Of a stretch of DNA of 64,000 nt, positions 25,804-33,047 are shown one piece after another; position 1 is the first letter of the stretch, and each line of letters begins with the position of its first letter. The translations under genes and the position numbers were made by a program. The stretch is from DATDAH01 sp963823495 (lineage in GTDB: Bacteria > Actinomycetota > Acidimicrobiia > Acidimicrobiales > DATDAH01), in NCBI GenBank assembly GCA_963823495.1, contig CAWGLV010000001.1, positions 2,170,001 through 2,234,000 on the forward strand. The letters run 5' to 3'. A model generated the notes under the pieces. The model was not told the DNA's origin, did no database searches, and worked only from the letters and a program-made list of their open reading frames with translations.

Positions 25804-26862
25804 TCAGGGCTCCAGGTCGAGGGTCGTGGCGGCCGCCGCGGCCAGGTTGGCGACGTGGTGGGTGAACATCTCGACGAGGCCACTGACGTCGGCGTCGCCC
25901 ATCACCCCGGCCTGGTAGCGCTTGAGCACGCCCTCGCAGATGCAGGCCAGCTTCCAGAAGCCGAAGGCGATGTAGAAGTCGATCTGGCTCAGGTCCCGGC
26001 CCGAGACGGTGCCGTAGCGGGCCAGGAGGTCGGCTCGCGTGCCGAAGCCCGCCGCGGTGGTCGGGGCGTCGGGCGCGGCGACCAGCGTGTCCCCGGGCTC
26101 GGTCCAGTACATGCAGAGCTGGCCGACGTCGGCCAACGGGTCTCCCAGCGTGCAGAGCTCCCAGTCGAGGACGGCCTGGATCCTCCCGTCGGGGTCGAGG
26201 ATGCAGTTGTCGAGCCGGTAGTCACCGTGGACGATCGTGGCCGGGCCCTGCTCGGGGATCGAGACGGCCAGCCGATCGTGGACGGCGTCGATGACCGGCA
26301 GCTCCCGGGTCTTGGTCTTCTCCCACTGCCCCTGCCACCGCTTGAGTTGGCGCTCGATGTAGCCGTCACGCCGGCCCAGGTCGCCCAGGCCCACGGCATC
26401 GATGTCGACGGCGTGGATCTCCGCCAGGACGTCGACCATGGCGTCGGCGGCGGCGGCTCGAGCCGGTGTCGGGAGCAGCTCGGCCGCGGCCCGGTCGCGC
26501 AGGATCGGGCCGTCCACGAACTCCATGACGTAGAAGGGGGCACCGTTGACCGAGTCGTCGGGGCTGAGGCCGATGACCGGGGCCACCGGCACCGCGGTGG
26601 CTGCGAGGGCAGCGATGATCCGGTGCTCGCGGCCCATGTCGTGGGCCGTCGCCAGCACGTGACCCAGAGGCGGCCGCCGGAGCACCCACCGTGTCCCCTG
26701 GGCATCGGTCACCGCATAGGTGAGGTTGGAGCGGCCACCGGCGATGAGGTCGAAGCTCAAGGGCGGGCGCGCGTCGGGGACCTGCTCGGCGAACCAGGCC
26801 GTCACCTCCTCGGCGTGGATCCCCTCGACCGGTGCGGTGCTCGTGCCCTCGGTGTCCGCCAT
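25804..26862 (-). CDS. APH-family phosphotransferase (acyl-CoA dehydrogenase-associated type)
   Basis: A 352-residue aminoglycoside-phosphotransferase/choline-kinase fold protein, closest in layout to the actinobacterial family often annotated as phosphotransferase or FadE10-like N-terminal domain. Motifs are the N-lobe FDLIAGGRSNLTYAV, the Brenner motif IVHGDYRLDNCI (catalytic Asp, then Asn) and the VLDWELCTLGDPLADVG metal-binding segment. These catalytic residues are intact, so it is probably an active kinase; the substrate is unknown. The ATG at 26862 follows TAGGTT by 7 nt. It is divergent from the thioredoxin gene and leads a two-gene operon with the PAC2 gene. Confidence 0.84.
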   Translation of the reverse strand: MADTEGTSTAPVEGIHAEEVTAWFAEQVPDARPPLSFDLIAGGRSNLTYAVTDAQGTRWVLRRPPLGHVLATAHDMGREHRIIAALAATAVPVAPVIGLSPDDSVNGAPFYVMEFVDGPILRDRAAAELLPTPARAAAADAMVDVLAEIHAVDIDAVGLGDLGRRDGYIERQLKRWQGQWEKTKTRELPVIDAVHDRLAVSIPEQGPATIVHGDYRLDNCILDPDGRIQAVLDWELCTLGDPLADVGQLCMYWTEPGDTLVAAPDAPTTAAGFGTRADLLARYGTVSGRDLSQIDFYIAFGFWKLACICEGVLKRYQAGVMGDADVSGLVEMFTHHVANLAAAAATTLDLEP

Positions 26863-26869
26863 CGGCTGC

Positions 26870-26875
26870 AACCTA
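26870..26875 (-). promoter_or_regulatory. -10 hexamer TAGGTT for the phosphotransferase operon
   Basis: TAGGTT lies 7 nt before the ATG on the minus strand, in the leaderless spacing. Confidence 0.5.
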
Positions 26876-26918
26876 CTGCTACACCGGAATGCCCCGACCC
26901 TCGATCTCGTTGGACGCC

Positions 26919-27638
26919 ATGATGAGCGAAGTGAACGATGTCACCGACGCCACCTTCCAGACGGCCGTGCTCGACCGTTCGAAGGACGTCGTCGTCGTGG
27001 TGGACCTCTGGGCGCCGTGGTGCGGCCCGTGCACGCAGCTCGGCCCTCTCCTCGAGAAGGTGGTCGACGCCACCGACGGCGAGGTCGAGCTGGTCAAGGT
27101 CAACGTCGACGAGAACCCCCAGATCAGCCAGGCCTTCCAGGTGCAGTCCATCCCGGCCGTCTTCGCCCTCAAGGACGGCGCCGTGGTGGGCAACTTCATC
27201 GGCGCCCAGGGGGAGGCCGCGGTGCAGGCCTTCGTCGACGACCTCGTCCCCAGCGACACCGACACCGCCGTCGAAGGCCTGCTGGCCGCCGGGGATGAGG
27301 CATCGCTCCAGCAGGCGCTGGAGCTGGTGCCCGACGACGAGCGGGTGGTGGTCGCCCTGGCCGATCTCCGGGTCACCGATGGCCGGACCGAAGAGGCCCT
27401 CGAGTTGCTGACCCGGGTTCCCGAGTCCCCGGAGACCCGGCGGGTGGCGGCCCGCGCCCGGACCGGTGAGACCGTTGGCGACCGCGACGAGATCAGCACT
27501 CGCCTCGACGGCCTGCTCGACCGGGTGAAGGACGATGAGCAGGCCCGTCAGGAGTACCTGGACCTGCTCGAGCTGCTCGGCCCCGACGACCCGCGCACCG
27601 CCGGTCACCGCAAGGCCCTGTCCCAGCGCCTGTTCTGA
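26919..27638 (+). CDS. Thioredoxin with TPR-like C-terminal region (YbbN/CnoX type)
   Basis: A 239-residue protein with an N-terminal thioredoxin domain (about residues 5-108) carrying the redox motif WCGPC near residue 37 and the cis-proline segment QSIPAVF. The C-terminal half (about 115-235) is helical, with repeats of the tetratricopeptide type (AGDEASLQQALELVPDDER, GRTEEALELLTRVPESPE). This matches YbbN/CnoX, a chaperone-like thioredoxin that protects proteins under oxidative stress. Two adjacent ATG codons (26919 and 26922) and an earlier in-frame ATG at 26889 leave the exact start open; 26919 is the nearest to the conserved domain. No strong ribosome-binding site is seen. Confidence 0.86.
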   Translation: MMSEVNDVTDATFQTAVLDRSKDVVVVVDLWAPWCGPCTQLGPLLEKVVDATDGEVELVKVNVDENPQISQAFQVQSIPAVFALKDGAVVGNFIGAQGEAAVQAFVDDLVPSDTDTAVEGLLAAGDEASLQQALELVPDDERVVVALADLRVTDGRTEEALELLTRVPESPETRRVAARARTGETVGDRDEISTRLDGLLDRVKDDEQARQEYLDLLELLGPDDPRTAGHRKALSQRLF

Positions 27639-27670
27639 CCCGACCGCATGGGAAAGCATTGAAAGGTAAC

Positions 27671-27676
27671 TAAACT
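27671..27676 (+). promoter_or_regulatory. -10 hexamer TAAACT before comEA
   Basis: TAAACT sits in a short AT-rich patch 45 nt before the comEA start, in an otherwise GC-rich gap. No matching -35 was found. Confidence 0.35.
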
Positions 27677-27721
27677 CACTCTCGCGCCTCCCCCGATCGT
27701 CGTCTGCCCTGGAGGAGCGCC

Positions 27722-28468
27722 GTGCCTGCGGAGCCCACCGATGCCGCCGGGCATCGTCCCGTCCATTCCCCCGCCGATCAGGTCGATCCCCTCGGGCTGA
27801 CCCGACCGGTCCACCTGCGACCGACCGACCGCCTTCTCGGTCTGCTCAGCGATCTGGGGATCACACCGCAGGTGGCGGCCCTGGGTGTGGGGGTCGGCCT
27901 GGTGGCGCTCCTGGGTTGGTACTTGTTGCGTTCACCCGCGCCGGAACCGGCCGAGGCGGGCGTACCCCTCGCGCCCGCCGCCGCGCCCGCATCACGGGCC
28001 GGAGCCGTCGCGGTGCCGACCTCGGTGACCGGCGGCCCGGTTCTCGCCCATGCGGCCGGGGCCGTTCGCCGCCCCGGCCTCTATGAGCTGGCGGCGGGGG
28101 ACCGGGTGGCCGACCTGCTCACCGCGGCCGGAGGTCCGTTGCCGGCCGCGGACCTCGATCGCATCAACCTGGCCGCGCCGGTCACCGACGGCACCCAGGT
28201 CATCGTGCCCCGCCGGGGGGAGCCCGTGACCGCGGTGCCGGCCCCGGCGGACGCCACCTCGGCGTCCTCGACCGAGGCGCCCGTGAACATCAACCTGGCG
28301 GGCCCCGAGGAGCTCGAGACGCTTCCGGGCGTCGGGCCGGCGACGGCGGCGGCGATCATCGAGTACCGGGACGCCGCGGGCCCGTTCGCCTCGGTGGAAC
28401 AGCTCATCGACGTGTCCGGGATCGGGGAGGCCAAGCTGGCCGCCCTGATCGACCTGGTCACCGTCTAG
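27722..28468 (+). CDS. comEA: ComEA-family DNA-binding protein
   Basis: A 248-residue ComEA-type protein. A cytoplasmic N-terminus of about 50 residues precedes one membrane helix (about 51-69). Then comes an SLBB-type domain (GPVLAHAAGAVRRPGLYELAAGDRV, about 103-165) and a C-terminal helix-hairpin-helix domain (VNINLAGPEELETLPGVGPATAAAIIEYR and the second hairpin LIDVSGIGEAKL). ComEA binds incoming DNA outside the membrane during transformation. The GTG start has a strong GGAGGAG Shine-Dalgarno sequence 5 nt away. comEC follows after one opposite-strand gene, so the competence uptake pair is present. The Tad pilus farther along might serve uptake, but that is a guess. Confidence 0.88.
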   Translation: MPAEPTDAAGHRPVHSPADQVDPLGLTRPVHLRPTDRLLGLLSDLGITPQVAALGVGVGLVALLGWYLLRSPAPEPAEAGVPLAPAAAPASRAGAVAVPTSVTGGPVLAHAAGAVRRPGLYELAAGDRVADLLTAAGGPLPAADLDRINLAAPVTDGTQVIVPRRGEPVTAVPAPADATSASSTEAPVNINLAGPEELETLPGVGPATAAAIIEYRDAAGPFASVEQLIDVSGIGEAKLAALIDLVTV

Positions 28469-28486
28469 GTGCTCGGGACCGGACCG

Positions 28487-28948
28487 TCAGAGGAACCTCA
28501 GGACCAGCACCATCACCAGCAGGCCGCCCACGATCCCGAGGACGACGCCGCCGGCGTAGACGCTCACCTCGCGCCAGAACGTCCGCCAGGTGGCATCCAC
28601 GTCCAGGGTGGCCCGCCGGGCGGCCCAGACGCCGAACATGACCCATGCCGCCAGGCTCGACGCCAGCGCGAGGGCCACGTTGAAGGGCGACACGATCCAC
28701 GGCAGGCCCACGGCCAGCGCGGTGGGGACGGCGAAGAGGACGAGGCCCCAGGCCCCGAGGTAGGCCTCACCGCATCCCGTGCCCTCACAGGGCCAGAGGC
28801 GGAGCACGAGGGTGGCGACGAGGCCGAGGCCGAGCGGAACCGCCAGCACCGCCACCGGGGCCAGGGCGCGGATCCGACCCGGTCGGGCGACCTTTCCCTG
28901 TGGCGGCCCGTTGGATCGGGCCGACGGGCCTGCTGCTGTCCGCGCCAC
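28487..28948 (-). CDS. Small membrane protein of unknown function
   Basis: A 153-residue protein with a basic N-terminal tail and four hydrophobic segments: ALAPVAVLAVPLGLGLVATLVLRL, GAWGLVLFAVPTALAVGLPWIV, NVALALASSLAAWVMFGVWA and GGVVLGIVGGLLVMVLVLRFL. A cysteine pair (PCEGTGC) lies in the first outside loop and may form a disulfide. The GTG at 28948 is chosen because TACGGT lies 6 nt upstream; longer starts would run into comEC. I do not recognise the family. Its place between comEA and comEC on the opposite strand gives no firm clue. Confidence 0.6.
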   Translation of the reverse strand: MARTAAGPSARSNGPPQGKVARPGRIRALAPVAVLAVPLGLGLVATLVLRLWPCEGTGCGEAYLGAWGLVLFAVPTALAVGLPWIVSPFNVALALASSLAAWVMFGVWAARRATLDVDATWRTFWREVSVYAGGVVLGIVGGLLVMVLVLRFL

Positions 28949-28954
28949 ACGATC

Positions 28955-28960
28955 ACCGTA
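28955..28960 (-). promoter_or_regulatory. -10 hexamer TACGGT for the small membrane protein
   Basis: TACGGT, 6 nt before the GTG at 28948, fits the leaderless spacing and decides the start codon. Confidence 0.45.
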
Positions 28961-28989
28961 CCGACGGGGCGTCGCTCCGCCGGGCACCC

Positions 28990-31461
28990 GTGAGCGACCG
29001 GGCCGCGGTCGTCCTGGCCCTCGCCGTGGCCCTCGGGGCCTGGTGGTCGGCCGCGGTGCCCCTGCTCCTGGGCCCGGTCGTGGTCGCCGCCGCGCTCGCC
29101 GGTCGCCGGCCGGTGCTCGTGTGCCTCGGTGGACTCCTCCTGGCCTCGGCCCTGGGTCATCGCGCCTGGGCGGGGCTCGGGCCACCGGCGCCCGAACGGG
29201 TGTCGGCCCGGATCGTCACGTTGGTGTCGGATCCCGTGGAGGATCTGGACGGGGTGCGGGCGATCGTCCGTCTGGACGGTCGTCGTCTGGAGATCGAGGT
29301 GCCACAGGAGCGGGCCTCACCACAGCTCGTCAGCGCTCTGGCGGGGGAGCGGGTCCCACTCTCGGGCCGGGTGGTGCCGGTCACGGGTCGTCCGGACCTG
29401 GCCGTGCGTCACGTGGCCGGCCGACTGCTGGTCGACGACGTCGGACCGATCCGGGCCGGTGACCCCGTGAGCCGACTGGCCAACGGCCTCCGCCGGATCG
29501 TGGTCCGGGGAGCGTCCCGGCTCGGGGCGGAGTCGACGGCCCTGCTGACCGGGATCCTGTTCGGCGACGACCGAGGCCAGTCGGCTGCGGTCACCGACGA
29601 CTTCCGCGCCTCGGGCCTCAGTCACCTCTTGGCCGTCTCGGGCCAGAACGTGGCCTTCGTGCTGGTCGTGGCCGGCGTCGTCCTCCGGCGGCTCGGTCTC
29701 GCCGCCCGGTTGGCGGCGGTGATCGCCGTCCTGGCCTTCTTCGCCCTGCTGACCCGGTTCGAGCCGTCGGTCCTGCGGGCCACCGCCATGGCCGCGCTCG
29801 CCGCCGGCGGGACCTTCGGTGGGCGGGTGATCTCCCCGCCGAGGACCCTGGCCCTCGCGGTGACCGGCCTGGTCCTGGTCGACCCGCTTCTCGTGCACTC
29901 CGTGGGCTTCGTCCTGTCGGTCGCGGCCACCGGCGGGATCATCGCCCTGGCCGGGCCCCTCAGCGCGCGGGTACCCGGTCCCGACGTCGTGGCCGAGGCC
30001 GCGGGCGTGACCTTGGCGGCTCAGGTCGCCGTGGCCCCCATCCTGGTGAGCGTGTTCGGCGGGGTCCCGCTGGTATCCCTTCCCGCCAACCTCCTCGCCG
30101 GGCCGGCCGCAGGCCTGGTCATGGTCTGGGGACTCATCGCCGGCCCGGTGGCGGGGCTGGTCCCGGGGTCGGCGGCGGTCCTGCACCTGCCGACCGGGGT
30201 GGCGCTCGGGTGGCTCCTCTGGGTGGCGCGATCCGCGGCCGCCGCGCCCCTCGGCGAGCTCACGATCCTCCCGGTGTCGGCGCTCGTGGTCCTGGTGGGC
30301 GCAGCTCGGCGGTGGCGCAGGAGACCGCGGCTGGCAGCACTCGCCGGCGCTCTGGTCGCCCTAATCCCGGCGTTGGCCCTGGCTCGCCAGGTGCCCCTGA
30401 CCGGTCGTCCGGTCGCATCGGGGGCCGAGGTCTGGCGCGACGAGGGGTCGGTCGTGGTCCGCCTCGACGGTCGGGCCCGCGACGATCGTGTGCTGGCCGG
30501 GCTGCGGCGCCTCGGGATCCGTCGCGTCGGTCTGGTGGTCCTGAGCACGGATGCCCCCTCGGCGAGGCGGGCGGCGGAGGCGATCGCGTCGCGCGGTCCG
30601 GCCGCGATCGTCGGCCCGGTCCCCGGTGGCGCTCCGCGCCCGTTCCTGCGCCACGGGCCGTTCACCGTCGAAGCGCTCGCGGCGAGCGGGGAGCGAGTCG
30701 AGTGGCTGGTCCGGGTCGACCGTGGGCGGGATGGATCGGTACGGTCGGCGGGTGCTCGTGGCGCTCGGTCCCCACCGCTACGACATCACCCACCGGGCGC
30801 TGGTGATGGGGATCCTCAATCGGACGCCGGACTCCTTCTTCGACCGGGGCGCCACGTGGGACTTCGACGACCTCCTCGCCGCCGCCGAGGCCCTGGTGGC
30901 GGACGGTGCGGACCTCCTCGACGTGGGTGGGGTGAAGGCGGGGCCCGGCCCGGAGGTGACCGAGGCCGAGGAGCTGGACCGGGTGGTCCCCGCGGTCGAG
31001 GCGCTGGTCGCCCGCTTCGACCTGCCGGTGAGCGTCGACACGTTCCGGGCGTCGGTCGCCGCGGCCGGCTACGCGGCCGGGGCGGTGATCGGCAACGACA
31101 TCTCCGGCTTCGCCGATCCCGGCTACCTGGCCGCGGCGGCGACCGCCGGGGCCTCGGTGGTGACCACCCACGTCCGTCTGGCGCCCCGGGTGCCCGATCC
31201 CGCACCGCACTACGAGGACGTGTCGGCCGAGGTCTGCGCGTTCCTGGCCGATCGGGCGGCGATGGCGGTGGCCGCGGGGATCCCGCCGGAACGGGTCATG
31301 GTCGACGCCGGCCTGGACCTGGGCAAGACCCCCGAGCAGTCGGCCCTGCTCCTGAAGCATTCCGACGACCTGGTCTCCCTCGGCTTCCCCGTCTTCCTCT
31401 CGGCCTCCAACAAGCGGTTCCTCGGCGAGCTCGTGGGCACGGAGGTCCACGACCGCCGTGA
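28990..31461 (+). CDS. comEC: ComEC-like DNA uptake channel, reading frame overruns folP
   Basis: ComEC/Rec2 family inner-membrane channel for transforming DNA. About ten membrane segments are visible in residues 5-480. The competence domain has RASGLSHLLAVSGQNVAFVL near residue 210. A degenerate metallo-beta-lactamase-like part follows (about 485-575) without the HxHxDH metal motif. From about 30735 on, codon bias collapses and the frame runs without a stop over 700 nt of folP, giving an Arg/Gly/Pro-rich tail that is surely not real protein sequence. The functional gene therefore ends near 30,735, and a stop has been lost or a base is missing there. The start is GTG at 28990. Confidence 0.75.
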   Translation: MSDRAAVVLALAVALGAWWSAAVPLLLGPVVVAAALAGRRPVLVCLGGLLLASALGHRAWAGLGPPAPERVSARIVTLVSDPVEDLDGVRAIVRLDGRRLEIEVPQERASPQLVSALAGERVPLSGRVVPVTGRPDLAVRHVAGRLLVDDVGPIRAGDPVSRLANGLRRIVVRGASRLGAESTALLTGILFGDDRGQSAAVTDDFRASGLSHLLAVSGQNVAFVLVVAGVVLRRLGLAARLAAVIAVLAFFALLTRFEPSVLRATAMAALAAGGTFGGRVISPPRTLALAVTGLVLVDPLLVHSVGFVLSVAATGGIIALAGPLSARVPGPDVVAEAAGVTLAAQVAVAPILVSVFGGVPLVSLPANLLAGPAAGLVMVWGLIAGPVAGLVPGSAAVLHLPTGVALGWLLWVARSAAAAPLGELTILPVSALVVLVGAARRWRRRPRLAALAGALVALIPALALARQVPLTGRPVASGAEVWRDEGSVVVRLDGRARDDRVLAGLRRLGIRRVGLVVLSTDAPSARRAAEAIASRGPAAIVGPVPGGAPRPFLRHGPFTVEALAASGERVEWLVRVDRGRDGSVRSAGARGARSPPLRHHPPGAGDGDPQSDAGLLLRPGRHVGLRRPPRRRRGPGGGRCGPPRRGWGEGGARPGGDRGRGAGPGGPRGRGAGRPLRPAGERRHVPGVGRRGRLRGRGGDRQRHLRLRRSRLPGRGGDRRGLGGDHPRPSGAPGARSRTALRGRVGRGLRVPGRSGGDGGGRGDPAGTGHGRRRPGPGQDPRAVGPAPEAFRRPGLPRLPRLPLGLQQAVPRRARGHGGPRPP
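30740..30745 (+). promoter_or_regulatory. -10 hexamer TACGGT for folP
   Basis: TACGGT is followed by 6 nt and GTG at 30752, in frame with folP. This supports a leaderless folP start seven codons after the ATG at 30731. Confidence 0.45.
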
Positions 31462-31582
31462 GGCGTCGCTGGCGGCCCACGCCCTCGGCATCAGCCTCGG
31501 CTGTCGGATCCTGCGGGCCCACGACGTCCGCGGCTCCCGGCGCGTGGCCGACGTGATGGCTGCCATCCTGTCCCGGACATGA
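30752..31582 (+). CDS. folP: Dihydropteroate synthase
   Basis: Dihydropteroate synthase, 276 residues from the GTG at 30752 (283 from the ATG at 30731). It joins p-aminobenzoate and hydroxymethyl-dihydropterin diphosphate in folate synthesis. The pterin-binding TIM-barrel motifs are present: MGILNRTPDSFFDRG, the DLLDVGGVKAGPGPEV block, PVSVDTFRASVA and GNDISGF. The GTGs and ATG are in one frame, so the start is uncertain by seven codons; the TACGGT spacing favours GTG. In the usual second sulfonamide-contact loop the residues KTPEQSALLLKH and SASNKRFLGEL are seen, which diverges from the textbook GFGK loop and could mark a FolP2-like paralogue. It overlaps holA by 4 nt (ATGA). Confidence 0.85.
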   Translation: MLVALGPHRYDITHRALVMGILNRTPDSFFDRGATWDFDDLLAAAEALVADGADLLDVGGVKAGPGPEVTEAEELDRVVPAVEALVARFDLPVSVDTFRASVAAAGYAAGAVIGNDISGFADPGYLAAAATAGASVVTTHVRLAPRVPDPAPHYEDVSAEVCAFLADRAAMAVAAGIPPERVMVDAGLDLGKTPEQSALLLKHSDDLVSLGFPVFLSASNKRFLGELVGTEVHDRREASLAAHALGISLGCRILRAHDVRGSRRVADVMAAILSRT

Positions 31583-32574
31583 GCTCCGCCCGCATCCGCC
31601 TGGTCAAGGGCAGCGACGACACCATCCGGGGTGACGCCGTCCGGGACCTGACCAACCAGCTCCTCGGCGACTTGGATGCGGGCTTGGCCCTGGACCGGGT
31701 CGAGGGCGACGAGTACGAGATCGCCACCGCCGTCGACGCCGCGCAGACCGCGCCCTTCCTCACGGAACGCCGAGTGGTGGTGGTCCGGAACCTGGCCCGG
31801 TTCTCCGCCGACGAGCTCGCCCCGGTGATCCAGTACCTGGCCGATCCCCTGCCCAGCACCGAGCTGATCCTGGTCTGGGAGCGGCCGGTCGACGCGAAGG
31901 TCAAGCCGAAGCAGCTGTCCAAGAAGCTCACCGAGGCCGTCACCGCGGCCGGGGGTGAGGTCATCGACACCAGCGTGGGGACCGGCAAGGCCCGACAGAG
32001 CTGGATGGACGGCCAGTGGGCCGCCAGCACCCTGAAGGCCGACCGCGGCGCGAAGGACCTGGTCGCCTCCCACCTCGGCGACGACATGGACCGGCTCGCC
32101 GCCCTCATCGCCACCCTCGAATCGGCTTTCGGTCCCGGCGCCGGGGTCGGCGCCGACGACGTCGCCCCCTTCCTCGGTGACGCGGGCCAGTTGCCCCCCT
32201 GGGCGCTCACCGACGCCATCGACAAGGGGGACATCGGACTGGCCATCGAGCGGGTCCACCGCATGGTCGGTTCGGGAGGCATGCACCCCTTGCAGGTGCT
32301 GGCCATCCTGACCACCCACTTCCGCCGCATCCTCGCCCTCGAGGGGGCCGATGTGCGCAACGAGGCCGATGCCGCCGCCCGCCTCGGGATGAAGGGATCG
32401 ACCTTCCCCGCCAAGAAGGCCCTCCAACGAGCCGACCGCCTGGGCTACGAAGGCAGCAGCCAGGCCGTCGCCCTCCTGGCCGCGGCCGACGTCGACCTCC
32501 GCGGGAAGACCGCGTGGCCCGACGCGCTGGTCCTCGAGGTCCTGGTCGCCCGCCTGGCCCGGCTCAGCCGCTGA
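31579..32574 (+). CDS. holA: DNA polymerase III subunit delta
   Basis: HolA, 331 residues, the clamp-loader subunit that opens the beta clamp. The N-terminal domain starts RIRLVKGSDDTIRGDAVRDL, followed by ERRVVVVRNLARFSADEL and the ELILVWER strand. The C-terminal collar domain contains MHPLQVLAILTTHFRRIL and VALLAAADVDLRGKTAWPDALVLEVLVARL. The length is normal. The start overlaps the folP stop by 4 nt. A nested hairpin 26 nt after the stop probably ends the transcript before the convergent rpsT gene. Confidence 0.92.
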   Translation: MSSARIRLVKGSDDTIRGDAVRDLTNQLLGDLDAGLALDRVEGDEYEIATAVDAAQTAPFLTERRVVVVRNLARFSADELAPVIQYLADPLPSTELILVWERPVDAKVKPKQLSKKLTEAVTAAGGEVIDTSVGTGKARQSWMDGQWAASTLKADRGAKDLVASHLGDDMDRLAALIATLESAFGPGAGVGADDVAPFLGDAGQLPPWALTDAIDKGDIGLAIERVHRMVGSGGMHPLQVLAILTTHFRRILALEGADVRNEADAAARLGMKGSTFPAKKALQRADRLGYEGSSQAVALLAAADVDLRGKTAWPDALVLEVLVARLARLSR

Positions 32575-32600
32575 CCCGACCGTCGGGCTCGGTGACGATT

Positions 32601-32637
32601 GCGTGAGTTGTGGTCGTCAGGCGACCGCAGGTCACGC
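32601..32637. terminator. Nested hairpin after holA
   Basis: An outer stem GCGTGA/TCACGC encloses an inner stem GGTCG/CGACC with loop TCAGG, leaving a 5-nt internal loop on each side. With one mismatch the outer stem extends by two more pairs. Position suggests a terminator for holA; a structured RNA element is not excluded. Confidence 0.4.
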
Positions 32638-32713
32638 GATGTCGGGTGAGGGCGGGAGGACGATGGTTCCCGGGACGCGCCGGAGCCTGGGGCACTGCGG
32701 GAACAGGAGGCCG

Positions 32714-32730
32714 CCGCCCGGAGGGGGCGG
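32714..32730 (-). terminator. Hairpin terminator after rpsT
   Basis: CCGCCC and GGGCGG form a perfect 6-bp stem around a 5-nt loop, 8 nt beyond the rpsT stop. No T run follows. Confidence 0.45.
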
Positions 32731-32738
32731 TCGTGAGA

Positions 32739-32990
32739 TCAGGCCTGGGCGGCGGTGGCGCGCTTCTGGAGGCGGGACTTGCGGCGGGAGGCCTCGTTCT
32801 TGTGGATGACGCCTTTGGCGGCCGCCTTGTCGATGGTCTTCATGGCCACCTGGAGCGCCTCGTCGGCGTTCTCGCCGCCGGCCTCGGCCGCCTTCACCCG
32901 GGTACGCACCTCGGAACGAACCTGCTTGTTGCGGACGCGCCGCTTCTCGTTCTGACGGTTGCGCTTGATCTGACTCTTGATGTTGGCCAT
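32739..32990 (-). CDS. rpsT: 30S ribosomal protein S20
   Basis: Ribosomal protein bS20, 83 residues, very basic and helical, binding 16S rRNA early in assembly. The N-terminus MANIKSQIKRNRQNEKRR is diagnostic, with KGVIHKNEASRRKSRLQKR at the end. It lies alone on the minus strand, divergent from lepA, the common bacterial arrangement. TATCCT lies 11 nt before the ATG, so the transcript may be leaderless or have only a very short leader. Confidence 0.96.
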   Translation of the reverse strand: MANIKSQIKRNRQNEKRRVRNKQVRSEVRTRVKAAEAGGENADEALQVAMKTIDKAAAKGVIHKNEASRRKSRLQKRATAAQA

Positions 32991-33001
32991 GACGGCTGCG
33001 G

Positions 33002-33007
33002 AGGATA
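33002..33007 (-). promoter_or_regulatory. -10 hexamer TATCCT for rpsT
   Basis: TATCCT, 11 nt before the ATG on the minus strand. A strong -35 is not visible. Confidence 0.45.
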
Positions 33008-33029
33008 CCGGGACGAGGCGCCGTGGCCC

Positions 33030-33035
33030 TACCCT
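33030..33035 (+). promoter_or_regulatory. -10 hexamer TACCCT for lepA
   Basis: TACCCT, 12 nt before the lepA ATG, with no Shine-Dalgarno sequence between. Confidence 0.4.
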
Positions 33036-33047
33036 CACCCCGTTCCG

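Noticed and set aside
28948..29185. Longer form of the small membrane protein starting at 29185
   Set aside because: The extra 79 residues are Arg/Pro-rich, lie antisense to comEC and lack coding bias.
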